Positions 34,201 through 44,295 of a DNA stretch of 64,000 nt are shown piece by piece. Every line of letters starts with the position of its first letter. Positions within the stretch are counted from its first letter, which is position 1. The DNA is taken from NCBI GenBank assembly GCA_003013855.2, contig PVNU02001548.1:806001-870000 (forward strand), read 5' to 3'. The notes beneath the pieces were generated by a model that did no database searches, had not been told where the DNA came from, and saw nothing but the letters and a program-made list of their open reading frames with translations. A program made the translations under genes and the position numbers. Source of the stretch: Liriodendron chinense. Lineage: Eukaryota; Streptophyta; Magnoliopsida; Magnoliales; Magnoliaceae.

Positions 34201-37200
34201 AGAAGAATAGATTGTCTCCTTTGCTCCAATGATGGATATGCTTAGAAGGGTCTCCATTCCAGTTGAAGGAACTGATAGGAGAATATGGAAGGCTTCATCA
34301 GATGGATTTCTTTTCTTTTCTTTTCTCTCATTGCTGGCTAAGTTTTTGGCTGATGATCCTAGCGATGCCGTGTCCCCCCTTCACAACTATGTGGAGGCTG
34401 CAGTCCTGCTAAAGTCAAAGCATTTGTTTGGCTGGCCTGTTTACAGAAAATCCTAACCATTGATAATCTTAAGAAACAAGGCTTGATTATCCTTAACAGA
34501 TGTGTCGTCCTGCTCTGCTGAAGAATCAGTGAATCACCTCCAGCTTCACTGTCCGGTGTCCAGTGAAACTTGGAGGGGTGTAATTAGGAAGTTTGGTCTG
34601 GAATGGGGTCCTCCCGGAGACTCATCAATTTGCAATTTGTTGGGCACATCACTTTGTGGGTCATAACTCATATGAGACTCAAGAAATGCCAGAATCTTCG
34701 AAGGAAAAAGAAAGGAAGGAAAAAAAAAAAAGTGACAATCAGGAGTCTTATTGATTGCATTTTCAGGCAGCTATGTGGTCCAGAGCGGATGTGAATTTCA
34801 AAAGCATCCCATCCATTTTGTTCTCAATCCATGAATGATCGCAGATCTGACCAACGACATTCTCGAGTAAGCAATGGACAGGACGTTTACTTCAAACACG
34901 TGCCCAGGGAAGCAAATCAGTACACTGATTGGCTTTCCATAGTGGGAGCTGCCAGACCAGTGTTCCTCATATTCGATAAGAGGCAAAGCTAATATCAGGG
35001 TCATATGTTCAGGCCCTGGATTTTGTGATCTTATTTCCTAGTGTCTTGACGTAGCTTCCAGTCTGCTGGTTGTTTTTTTTTTTTGTGTGTGTGGGTTTCA
35101 GCTGCTCTGTCTTCCTTAGGTTAGCTGTTTTGTTGTACTGCTGATGTCTCTCTTTTTTTTCTTTTTCTAATAAATAGTGATTACCTTTCACAAGAAAAAA
35201 TAAAAAAATGCCACGCAAATGTTTTAAGGTGCATTTGGATGTACACCAAATAGAAGGCAGAATGAATATTTTGATAAAATGGATAACCATCCATTCTGCT
35301 GAGGGTTTGGTGTGTGGAAAACCGTATCAGCATTCTGAAGGTGCTCGAGTTCAGCCCAAATCTCAAGACCTGCTTCTCTCTTTTGATTTGGGGTGAAAAT
35401 AATCATTTCCAGGGTGCCCCAAATGCACACAGAAACAGATGCTTCTCCATTTCACAATCAAATTTTATTTCATTTGTTTTCTGGAGTACAAACAAATGGT
35501 ACCTTAACCATGTCTTTTAACAACTGTTGCACAGTGACAGATCGACATCTCGTGTGGACGTGCTTATAATTCAAACTTCATCAGGAAGGAGATGTGATAA
35601 TCTAGTGCACTTGTGTACAAGAAATGTTAACTCCATTCCTTATCCTCAGTATCAGGATGCTGCAGGTAACCAAAAGCAAGAAGCTCAACTATATGACATT
35701 ATATGGGTTAATCTCTCAAAGAAAGAGGAAACTCAGCGTGCAAGATTCGACATGCTGTTATCTTCAAATGCTAAAAAGGAAACAACTAAGTCAATGATGA
35801 AGTGTGAAAAATCAGTTTTCTAGCCAGCCAAAAGGAGACTGTACACTGACCTCTCAAGGAGATCCAACAGAAATACTATGATCATGTTGTAGTATCAAAT
35901 TACAGGAAAAGATACTTACTCGGCACACTCGTTCAGTTTCCCTGCGCTCTGATTGTCAAGTATCTGCAGAATCAGCGACTTGTTCTCATCCAAATACTGC
36001 ACAAACAGAAAAGCAGAGGCAAGTTAATGTACCAATTATAAAAGGGTGAAGTAGATGCTCTGGGGAGGGGGGTTGGACATTTCATTTAACCCCTCAACAT
36101 GGATAATCCCTTCGTTGTTGAGCTTGTGATTTCAGAGGCATCGTGCCCTTATCTTTGTATTGGGAATCCTCTTCCTTTCTTTAGCTTTTTAAGGATGCTC
36201 GTTAATCTTTCTAAAAAAAAAAGAGTAGATGTTCTGGTAAATGGAAATAAGACAACCATAATTTTTTATGGAAAGTGAGAAACGAGCAACCTGAGTCAGA
36301 AAAACAAAATTATCTGGATGCCATAGGGAAGTAACTTCTCAATTCATTTTTGACAACAAATGTAAAGCAAGAGGTAATTTCCCAAAAAGAATATTCTCAT
36401 CTGCAACACAAAACTGTCACAAGTGCGACGCATCAACGGGTACAAATGCCAAACCTACATGCAAGTGAGAATGTGCATGAGAAATGAGGAGGCACCCATA
36501 AGCTGGTGGTGTCCAAAACAATGGGTCCAACAGATGCCAAGAAGTTGGTGCACCCTTGGAGATTGAACCTTTGTTGTAGGAACTTTCTATGAGTCACTCC
36601 CGCTTCAAAGCCATGCTCCCCCTCCCACTTCCTAGTAGTTTAAACTATGCTAATATTTTGGAACTATCTAATTCTATTAAGGGAATATTACAAAAAAAAA
36701 AAAAACTACAGACTTATATAAAATTTACATTCCAGTGCCTTTTAAAAAAGGTTTCCAATATGCTACCCCATTAATTTAAGTAATTATCATTAGAGTACCT
36801 TCCATTAGATTTCTTAACGGAAGTTGGGGTCAACAGTGTGAGCCAAGGGGTCGCTGGCTAGGGCCCCACTATGATATATATGTATCCACCCCAACCACTA
36901 GGCGTGTCACCCCATGTTAGGCCTAGGACCCAAAAATCAGCGCCATCCATGATTCAGGTGGACCGCACAAACTGTTTCCCTTGGTGTGGCCCACGTGAAT
37001 CATGGATGGGCCTGATGTTTGGGTCACAGGCATAAATTTTGGTGTGGCATCTAATGGTTGGAGTGGATTTCACATGATCATCATGGTGGGCTCTGTAAAA
37101 ATCAAGGGTGGTTGTCTCTCTCCCAACTATATCCTTTGGTGTGGCCCACCTAAATAACAGATCAGCCTGATTTTTTGGCCCAGGAAATAACGTGGGATTA

Positions 37201-40174
37201 CACATCTCATGGTTAGAGTGGATCTCACATACACATCAAGGTGGACCGGTAAAAAACCAAGCGTGGGAATCCCATAAAATTCCCTTTAAATTTCTGTTTC
37301 TTTAGACGTTGCAATTGCGAGAGGGGTGTTACCCTTGATATTTTCCGGGCCCCACCGTAATGTGTATGTGAAATCCACTCCAACCATTAGATGCCTAATC
37401 CCACATTAGGCCCACGGTAAAAAAAATAATAATAATAAATAAATAAAGCTGACTTGTGGTTCAAGTGGGCCACACCAAAGGAAACGGTTAGGAGAGAAAA
37501 TCCACCTTTGATTTTTACAAGGCTCACCGCGATGATTATATGCAATCCACTCCAACTATTAGATGCCACCAAGGTATCCCAAAACGGTTACGATACGGCC
37601 GTATCGGCCGATACGTAAAGGAAACGGTGGTGGCCGTTACGCGTTACGGGGTCGTAACGGCCGTTACAGAAAAAAATAGGCCGTAACGGCCGTTACGGGA
37701 CCGTTACAGCCCTGTAACGGACCGTTACAGCCCCGTAACGGTCCCGTAACAGTCATGTAACGGTCCCATAACGGTCATGTAACTGTTTTCTTCAGAAAAT
37801 AAAAAGGGGCCGTATCGGCCGATACGGGGTCCGTAACGGCCGTTACAGCCCGTATCGTAACGGTAACGGTGGTGGCCGTTACGGCCACCGTTACCGTTAT
37901 GGAACACCTTGGATGCCACACCAAAATTTAGGCATGGGACTACAAATGTAAACAGTTTGGAGCGTGAGGGTTGCCCTGTACACTGTTTTCAATTGTGGGG
38001 TCCACCCGAATCACAAATGGGGCTGATTTTGGGCCCTGGGCCTAACACACCTGGTTCTTGGGATGGATTTTACATAAACATCATAGTGGGGCATACCTGA
38101 GCCGCCAACCCCTTCATTCACACGGCCAACCCCAACTTCCGATAAGAAATCTAATGGAAGGTACGCCAATGATGATTACTTAAATTAATGGGGTAGCTTA
38201 TGAAGAACCTTTTTCAAAAATACAACAAAATGTAAATTCTATATTAAGTAGGCAGTTTTCATAAAATTCGCTTCTATAAAAAATAGAATGGAGTGTAGAG
38301 TACAAAAAACAAATCATAGAAGAGGGAAACAATTCTCATAGAGTAAAATTATTCTAGCACCCTCTCCATCACTAGCGAATCAGCTCATACCTTAGCCTTT
38401 CACGAAACAGATGCCTCAATGGTTTTCTTGCTATTGAATATGAGTAAAAATAAATAAATCTTCCAAACATGGTATAAACATAAGTAACAAAAGTTACAAG
38501 GCATATCAACCAAATAAATTTATTACTTGTCATTCCGTAACCTGACTGGCTGTTTCGTCACAACAATGGCAGCAAAGGTCTGAACTGCTAATCATTAATA
38601 AATCAAGAAAAGATACTCATTAAAAACTTTTAAAAGGACAATAAGGAAGGAAATGTGCATGAGATGTTCCACAAATCGTTGAGTGGGAAAAACCCAAAAA
38701 AGTTTCCTCAATTGAAGGCCCTATTTGGTAGACAATTAAAAATAAGTTTATCTCATTTTAGTTAACAGTGATTATGTCAAGATCTCTAACACATAATCAC
38801 TGTTAACTAAAATGAGATGAACTTGTTTTTAGGCATCTACCAAACAGGGCTGAAAACATTGACAATAGATAAGTATTCTCAGTAGGTTCCTGAGATTATA
38901 CAATCAGTGAATTCTTCAAATAATTTCCACCAACAAGTGACTTGATGTGTTCAGTTTACCTTATCAACTAGTAAAATTTTGGAACATCATTGTGCCAAAT
39001 GGGTAAGCCTAATGGCTATTACCCCATACATGAGTACAATCGAATACTCCCACTGATTAACATGTCAATGAATGTGAACAATGGCAACATTATAACCTGA
39101 GAACCATCTACGCTTGCTAGAGAGGAAAATCCATGTACTACACTAGCATTTTTAGATAGAAAATCAACATCAATGCATAGAAAAGAAAATTGAAATAGGA
39201 AAAAGAACAATTTACTGATAAAATCAAAGTTGAGATTCAAAACCAAGAAATCCATCTACAAATGTATAGTGCATTGGTGCTACCATTGAATCATAAGTCC
39301 AATCCAGGACTAGTTGAAAGGGGCTTAGACGGAGGTCAACATGTATAGAAGCAGTATAATCCTCAGCTGCACCTAATGGCAGATCTTTGACATATCCACT
39401 GACCATTATAAAAATGTAAGGGTCATGGTGGTTGGTGGATACAGTTGCAACCTTGTATTCATATAAATTTATCAGGAAAAAAAATTTAATTATTTGTATA
39501 AACTACCTACCACTGCAAATAAATAATTCTGATTTGCAATAATAGACTTCAATAAAAGGGGTATGACAAATAATACAAGATGCTTCCGAAAAGCATGTAT
39601 CATATGCTTGATGGGGGGAAATGGTAGAATGTAGAGAATGTAGACAGACACATGGCTGAGACACAAGCAAGAATGACACCATGGCATTACCTGACACCAT
39701 CAATCAAAATGGGTAGATAAATATTCAGAACAACATGAGTAATCAGCACCTCTTCTACGGACTGTTAACTCCACAACTACTGTGGGGAAACCCTTTGCTA
39801 TATTTGCTAATGGCATCGCTTAATTAAAACATATGCATGAACTTTGAAATCTGAAGTGGATATACAAATATTCAGAACAACATGATCAACACCTGCTCTA
39901 GGGCCTTTACCTCCACAAATACTGCAATGAGACCTCTTGCCATTCCCAAATGACATCACCTAGTAGAATAATTTGCATAAAGAAACGCCGAAAATCTTAA
40001 GTGGGCCCCACTAAACCCAACAACTTCAATTAAGACATAGCATTTAGAGACATAAGCAATGTTTTGATATCGGTATCAAGGGGCGTACCAGCTGAGGCTG
40101 GAAGATACCACCTGAATATCGGTATAGGACTGTCTCCACTGGAGCCGTAATCAGCTCAAATCTTTTGGCCAAAA

Positions 40175-40258
<84 letters not shown>

Positions 40259-42081
40259 ATCTACAATTTGTGTTTTTCAGGTGTATTCAATGTAATATCG
40301 CACCATTCTTTAGTAAGCAGTATATTGTCTGTCTGTCGGCCAGTCTTGCATTGTTGCTGAAAGCTAAGTTTTGACTCTATCTTGATTCAATGCTGAACAT
40401 GGTTAACCCAGTCACTAAACTATAGGGGTGATGAGCAGGCAACAAACAATCGAGCTGCTGGTTTCACATGCATGTGTGCATGCATGCACACGCGTGCACA
40501 CCCCATACCCACAAGCAAGCAAGCGAAGCTAGAAGAGCTGATAAGCCACTCTTAAGGGCCAGTTTGATTTTCCAATTACAATGGTAGATGGTTGTAAATA
40601 GGTCATGATTATTTAGTCTTGTAATTGTGTGGTCACATCACATGCATTTGACTACAATGATGCTTTTGTTACATTGTTTGTTTCACATTGAAATCACAGT
40701 AAAAATGATGGCTTTGATGATGGTTTTGTAATGTGAAAATGTAATGATTACGTTTTACTTCACCTCCTTCATTTACAAGTGTATTTGACTCTTGATTTAC
40801 GAGTCATAATTCATGTTTAAACAAACACCTGAAAATAATAATGATAGCTCATTTACTTTGCATTTCATAGAAAATTGGAAAATCAACAGGCCCTAAAACA
40901 ATATATTTTACAGAAAGGGGGAATCTAATTCCCCCCAAAAAAAGGATATCTTTATACAATTGAAGAGAGTTAGACACTTCGCAAAATGCTCCTTTGTCCA
41001 AACCATTTATCTGATAGGCCCTGTTGTAACAGTCTAAAGTAGAAACATCCCTTACAAATGGATGACAGAAAACAATGACAGCAGTGGTAAGAGTTAGAAT
41101 GGGAAAAAAGCTCACCAGTTTGATGGTTAAGACCCTGGACCCACTCTACAAACAACCAGAATTATTGGTCCAACGAGCTACATTCCCTATTTTTGTGCAA
41201 TTCACACGATATTAATCTAGGCGCTGCCTACATGCTAGAAACCCCCTCACTAATGATGAAAATGACGACTATGATAGTAACAAAAATAATATCGTATGGA
41301 AGAAAGGTTGTCAGTTTGAGAAAAAATGCCTCTCCCCTCTCTCCCTATTCTGCACACTCTATGTAATAGCATGGCCGACAATCCTATGATCCAGACCACT
41401 GATCTGATAGATCCCACCACAGACGAACCACGCCCAAAAAAATCTACCCTATTGGACAATCCCGACCATTTAATCGCTCGCCTGCAGACAGACAGCTAAG
41501 AAAAGAACACCACAACGGTCCACATTAAACTGAAAAAGAAAAGCCCAAACTTGGATAGCTAGGATCTTCTAATCAAAGAGATTTCCAGGGCAAGTTCAAT
41601 TCTCCTTAAGCGTCAATCAGACCAACAGTCTGGATCATAGAACCAGGGCCCCACTGGAACATTGTGTACCAAAACCAGGAACTTCCTTTTTCGTCACAAA
41701 TAACTCAGTAATCAAGAGAATCTCGTGTCATTGAAACAAACAGATAAAACCCCAACTAAACCAAATAAACCAATGACCCTAAACCCTAACCAAAAAAAAA
41801 AAAAAAAACAGTGATAAATCTAAGCATTCAAACCCCACTAATCTCCTTCAGAAACAGCACCAACCCAGTAAAAAACAGAAGAAGAAGAAGAAGAAAACCA
41901 TTTGCATGCACCCAAAACCAAGCAAGAAGCATCAAGAAAACAACAGTCTCCACTCAACATAAATTACCAAAGCAATCAAAACAGAGCAGAGCATGAATCT
42001 TGAAAAGAAGACCATTTCCACAACCAATGCATCGAAAAGTTGGGGAACAAAATAGCAGAGACGAGAGTGAAATGAAAGGTC

Positions 42082-42134
<53 letters not shown>

Positions 42135-42220
42135 TGGATGATATCAGTAGTGACAGTGTTAGGGTTGTGGTAGGCTGCTGCTCCCATCATGGGCTGCATC
42201 TGCATTAGGTGCTGCTGCAT
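24822..42220 (-). CDS. GIF1: GRF-interacting factor 1 / ANGUSTIFOLIA3, four exons
   Basis: Transcriptional co-activator of the SSXT (SNH) family. In Arabidopsis GIF1/AN3 binds GROWTH-REGULATING FACTORs and recruits SWI/SNF remodellers to promote cell division in leaf and flower primordia. Coding exons on the minus strand are 42220-42131, 35996-35920, 25766-25682 and 25262-24822: 693 nt, 230 aa and stop. Each junction has GT/AG, and phases fit (0, 2, 0). The protein starts MQQHLMQMQPMM, then the SNH domain at about residues 20-85 (YLDENKSLIL, NQSAGKLNECAENQ, NLMYLAAIADSQPQPP). A Gln-rich stretch follows (MTQQSLMAARSSMLYAQQ, Q6 run), then a Gly-rich C-terminus ending EPLYMKGPEDEGN. The start motif and ending match GIF1 rather than GIF2/3. 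Introns of 6134, 10153 and 419 bp make the gene far longer than usual. All exons are intact, so it is probably functional. Confidence 0.95.
25299..25323. repeat. A25 run (T25 on the GIF1 strand) in intron 3
   Basis: Twenty-five A residues, about 35 bp upstream of the exon 4 acceptor on the coding strand, where they read as poly-T. It may serve as an over-long polypyrimidine tract. Confidence 0.85.
25682..25766 (-). CDS. GIF1: GIF1 exon 3
   Basis: 85 nt between acceptor CCTTGCAG and donor CAG/GTATAA. It supplies the last base of a split Glu codon, then NQAKLQKNLMYLAAIADSQP and MHAQ, the end of the SNH domain. Confidence 0.93.
26630..26775 (+). mobile_element. RTE-type LINE 3' end in GIF1 intron 2
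   Basis: Translation gives 'VEWQNRIRVADPN' followed by a stop, then a (GAT)n tail (GATGATGATGATGC). This is the characteristic C-terminus and tail of plant RTE LINEs. Only the last ~150 bp are present, antisense to GIF1. Confidence 0.7.
27294..27560 (-). mobile_element. RTE-type LINE 3' end in GIF1 intron 2
   Basis: The minus strand reads RTE ORF end text ('KVEWP..NPK'-like, damaged) and finishes in ATGATGATGATG at 27294. It is an independent, inverted copy relative to the one at 26630-26775. Confidence 0.6.
28588..28780 (-). mobile_element. LINE 3' tail in GIF1 intron 2
   Basis: A T24 run at 28589-28612 is followed by the reverse complement of an L1-like 3' end (CAATAAAATTTTCTCCAATA on the minus strand, then poly-A). 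A ~38-bp unit around 28669-28745 is duplicated (GGAACCCAAAAGGGGASCTA). No convincing TSD. Confidence 0.55.
30395..31980 (-). mobile_element. 5'-truncated LINE inserted inside another LINE
   Basis: The minus strand encodes the C-terminal part of an L1-type ORF2: RT end (KHLSLGGCITLIKAALLNM) at 31940-31680, then a linker, then a zinc-binding region (DRLTLEKKDDRYRHI) near 30850. It ends in a U-rich/A-rich tail near 30400. It is flanked by a 13-bp direct repeat GAGATTGCRGTWA (30382-30394 and 31981-31993, two differences), as target-primed integration makes. Frameshifts are present. Confidence 0.85.
31553..31656 (-). mobile_element. short RTE tail inserted in the nested LINE
   Basis: About 104 bp of RTE 3' end with a CATCATCATCATC tail, between perfect 11-bp direct repeats TCCCAGGATAC (31542-31552, 31657-31667). 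The LINE coding text resumes on both sides. Confidence 0.8.
32400..33205 (+). mobile_element. solo-LTR-like insertion in the LINE
   Basis: 806 bp from TGATGTAGGGAGGG to CCCGCATTA, flanked by ACCCCT at both sides (32394-32399 and 33206-33211). It splits LINE RT text at its conserved Gly-Asp-Pro-like turn ('NKGTP' before, 'PVAPLFSIVEEASS' after). Its start resembles that of the solo LTR at 22833. It contains TGATATAAAG near 32755 and an AATAAAA signal near 33024. The last two bases differ from the expected CA. Confidence 0.65.
35229..35428. mobile_element. small inverted-repeat element
   Basis: 200 bp with ends GTGCATTTGG and CCAAATGCAC, starting 21 bp after the LINE tail. No clear TSD, so the family is uncertain. 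Confidence 0.45.
35920..35996 (-). CDS. GIF1: GIF1 exon 2
   Basis: 77 nt between acceptor CTGTTTGTGCAG and the strong donor GA/GTAAGT. It encodes YLDENKSLILQILDNQSAGK and LNECA plus two bases of Glu, the heart of the SNH domain. Confidence 0.95.
36064..36223 (+). mobile_element. LINE 3' tail with TSD in GIF1 intron 1
   Basis: 160 bp ending in CTAAAAAAAAAA, flanked by a 14-bp direct repeat AGTAGATGYTCTGG (36050-36063 and 36224-36237, one transition). This is a severely 5'-truncated retroposon. Confidence 0.75.
36681..38271. mobile_element. MULE-type element with long inverted repeats, in GIF1 intron 1
   Basis: 1591 bp. The ends GGGAATATTACAAAAA and (inverted) GCGAATTTTATGAAAA begin arms that stay paired for about 150 bp. 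They share CTACCCCATTAATTTAAGTA, ACCTTCCATTAGATTTCTTA and CGGAAGTTGGGGT. The flanks TTCTATTAA (36672-36680) and TTCTATAAA (38272-38280) form a 9-bp TSD with one change, typical of Mutator-like elements. There is no transposase. The body carries repeated 'TGTGGCCCACCT' blocks and a nested hAT element at 37570-37911. Confidence 0.85.
37570..37911. mobile_element. palindrome-rich hAT element nested in the MULE
   Basis: 342 bp with ends CAAGGTATCCCAAAACGG and (inverted) CAAGGTGTTCCATAACGG. It is bounded by a perfect 8-bp direct repeat GATGCCAC (37562-37569, 37912-37919). Nearly the whole body is built from TAACGGCCGTTA and CCGTATCGGCCGATACGG palindromes. No coding. Confidence 0.9.
38717..38851. 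mobile_element. hairpin miniature element
   Basis: 135 bp forming an almost complete hairpin: TAGTTAACAGTGATTATGT in one arm and ACATAATCACTGTTAACTA in the other around a 13-base loop. Ends are GGCCCTATTTGGTAGA and TCTACCAAACAGGGCT. GAA on both sides may be a 3-bp TSD. Confidence 0.8.
40176..40254. repeat. (GT)n(GA)n compound microsatellite
   Basis: About 22 GT units followed by about 16 GA units in GIF1 intron 1. Confidence 0.95.
40555..40894. mobile_element. miniature element with GGGCCTGTTTGATTTTCC ends
   Basis: 340 bp; the left end AGGGCCAGTTTGATTTTCCA pairs with the right end TGGAAAATCAACAGGCCCT. The interior has TGTAAT-rich, partly self-complementary sequence. The TSD is ambiguous (TTA/AAA). 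Confidence 0.7.
42084..42128. repeat. (GA)n microsatellite abutting the GIF1 exon 1 donor
   Basis: About 22 GA units; on the gene strand this is (CT)n starting right after the donor GT of intron 1. Confidence 0.95.
42131..42220 (-). CDS. GIF1: GIF1 exon 1
   Basis: 90 nt, 30 codons, MQQHLMQMQPMM through VTTDIIQQ. The ATG at 42220 is chosen because it gives the conserved GIF1 N-terminus; the frame stays open upstream to 42373, but that text is low-complexity leader. The donor CAG/GTCTCT is weak. Confidence 0.95.
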
Positions 42221-42313
42221 CTCTCTCTCCCTCTCTCCCTCTCTCTCTGTCTCTCCTTGGTGGCGAGAGCTACTGCTTTTTCTTCTCTTCGCTTTCGTTG
42301 AAGTTACAGAACC
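42221..42313 (-). promoter_or_regulatory. GIF1 5' UTR (inferred)
   Basis: GA-rich leader (AGAGAGAGAGGGAGAGAGGG on the gene strand) between the inferred transcription start and the ATG. Purine-rich leaders of this kind are common in plant regulatory genes. The start position is estimated from the TATA box. Confidence 0.45.
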
Positions 42314-42340
42314 GAGCAGAGAGAGAGAGGAAGACAATGA

Positions 42341-42347
42341 TTTATAG
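42341..42347 (-). promoter_or_regulatory. GIF1 TATA box
   Basis: CTATAAA on the minus strand, about 120 bp upstream of the ATG, before a CT-rich initiator-like stretch. It is the only good TATA motif near exon 1. Confidence 0.55.
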
Positions 42348-43846
42348 AATGCTCGGGCGCAATGTTTGTACATTGCCGTTCGGGCTTTGATTTTGTACAG
42401 AGATGGGCCATGGCCTATTGATCAAAACCATTGATACGATGGGTCCCACTTTGGATGGCCTTCATACTAAAAAAAATCATGCATATAGAACATGTTCTAT
42501 AATATAATGCTTGACCCAAAAATGGACGGTCAGGATCAAATATTCTATAGCTAGAGCCTACTAGTCTAAGGAATGTTTTGTTGATGGGTCATCCAGACTC
42601 AACCCCACCATATCAATGGTTCATATTACAAAATCATAGACCGGAAGTATGTACGGAGTGTTGATCTCTCCGCCCAGAGCATGGTGAAGGGTGAGTGAGG
42701 GAGAGGATGTTGGATTGGAGAGTTATTTTATACTCTGGCGGAGTGTGATAGTTCATAACCATGCACAGAGAAATGGTGTATCTATGAATAAATATTTAAC
42801 CATACAAAACACGGCCCAACTTGGACGGTCTGATGACATTTAATCTCAAGCCACATGGGCAACTTCGATGTGTAAGTGTATGAACCATCACACTCCGCCA
42901 GAGTATCGAAACATTTCTCTCGCTTGGTGTTCGTCTCCCTAGCTCGCACGTGAGTGAAAGGGGCAGAACCTGCCACCTAAATCCTAGATCACGTGTTTGC
43001 GTTAGGCCTCGGACCGGTCTGGTACATGGTTTTAAAAATGGTCTCCGGGGCACCGGAATCCAGTACAACACCCGTTTGAAGTATGAAACAACCAAGCTCT
43101 ATGGGACCAGTACATATAAAATCTACTCCGTTCATTAGGTGGGAAACCTTATATCCACCGTACATACAAATTATGATACGGATAAAAGATGGCCCACAAA
43201 GAAGGGAACAATGTGGAATGGCTCCCAAAAGATATGTTGATTGGGTGTGGCCTGTCTTGGTTTTAGATCAGGCTGATTTTTGTATCTTCCGTTCATTGTC
43301 ATTACTCACACCAGATGAACGAATTTGATGAAAGATAGGGACCACGGTCCATGGTGAACCCACAGAGGAACCTATGGTTGGTGTCCAATCTCCACTATTT
43401 GCTGTGGTGTGGCCCACCTGAGTTGTGGATCTCGCTAGATCCACCTGTCCATTTTTCCATGTGGACCACCCCATAGCAAAACAGTAGTGATCGAATGTCC
43501 ACAGTTGAAATCCTCCTAAGTCCCATTGTAATGTTTATTTGACATCCAAATTGCGGATTAGGTCATACAGATCCCCATGAAAGGAAAAATCCAAATATGA
43601 GCTTGATCCAAAACTTCTTGTAGCCTTCAAATAAGTTTTTAAAGGCGAGCATTCAATCAACATTGTTTTTTTTTTTTTTTTTTTATGATGTGGCTCACTT
43701 GAGACATAGATCTACCACATTTTTTCTATTATACAATATAATGATCTGAAAAAACAGATAGAAATACATACATCAAGGTGGGGCCCATAGAGGATGGACA
43801 ATTAGCCATGGGCTAGTGGCAGGGTCACTAGCCAATCCGCTTCCTG
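42348..43846. other. GIF1 upstream region
   Basis: Proximal promoter DNA with fragments of miniature-element body ('TGGTGTGGCCCACCTGAG'-like near 43400). 'ACACTCCGCCAGAGTATCG' near 42890 and 'TACTCTGGCGGAGTGTGATA' near 42730 form a ~20-bp inverted pair. No coding frame is supported. Confidence 0.45.
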
Positions 43847-43856
43847 GTGTAAAACA

Positions 43857-44160
43857 GGAGCGGATTAGGTGACACCCAGCCTCAACATTGCGGCCTTTAC
43901 CGTGGCTTCCGCCTTGATGTATGTATCCTGTGCTACACCTATGGCATTGTACCAAAGATGAAGTAGATCCAAAACTTTCGTGGTCCATTAACGGCCAGTC
44001 AGCCTGATAATTGGATTTACTTCAATTTTTATACGGCACCCTAAAATGATCTTTAAAAACTGATAGACGGCTTGGATACAGAATACATACATCAAGGTGG
44101 GACCCACGGTAAGGGCCGCACCGTCGTAGGTAAGTCCGGGGTCTCACCTAATCCGCTCCC
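43857..44160. mobile_element. MULE-type miniature element with 10-bp TSD
   Basis: 304 bp with ends GGAGCGGATTAGGTGACACC and GGTCTCACCTAATCCGCTCC. It is flanked by a perfect 10-bp direct repeat GTGTAAAACA (43847-43856 and 44161-44170). TSD length and G..C ends fit Mutator-like elements. No coding. Confidence 0.9.
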
Positions 44161-44295
44161 GTGTAAAACAGGTGCGGTCTAGGATTCCGGTCCGTCTGTC
44201 CGCATCTTCCATACGTAACCGTTTCAGTACCGACGGTACGTTACACTCCATCCGTGCACCACATACAGCTGTCTAGAGAGCGGATTGCGTTAACG

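Larger units (their letters stand above)
29150..35207 (+). pseudogene. decayed L1-type LINE, broken by two insertions
   Basis: Three collinear pieces on the plus strand make one non-LTR element inside GIF1 intron 2. 29150-30394 is the endonuclease (VPWCLGGNFNINRS, NFNDFIDRCGPSG) and the start of the RT. 31981-32399 is RT (DCRPISLIGSVYKNIANILA, then KTDIEKGYN..). 33206-35207 is the RT palm, where the usual YADD box reads YVDN, then C-terminal text (KGGLGIRSLKMTNIALLEK), a zinc-knuckle-like region and a 3' UTR ending AATAAATAGTG..AAAAATAAAAAAA at 35207. Stops, frameshifts, the changed GDFN box (GNFN) and YVDN mean it is dead. A nested inverted LINE and a solo-LTR-like insert separate the pieces. 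Confidence 0.85.

Noticed and set aside
42221..42373. N-terminal extension of GIF1 exon 1
   Set aside because: The frame is open upstream, but the extra residues are low-complexity Ser/Arg/Glu text from a GA-rich leader, and the conserved GIF1 start is at 42220.
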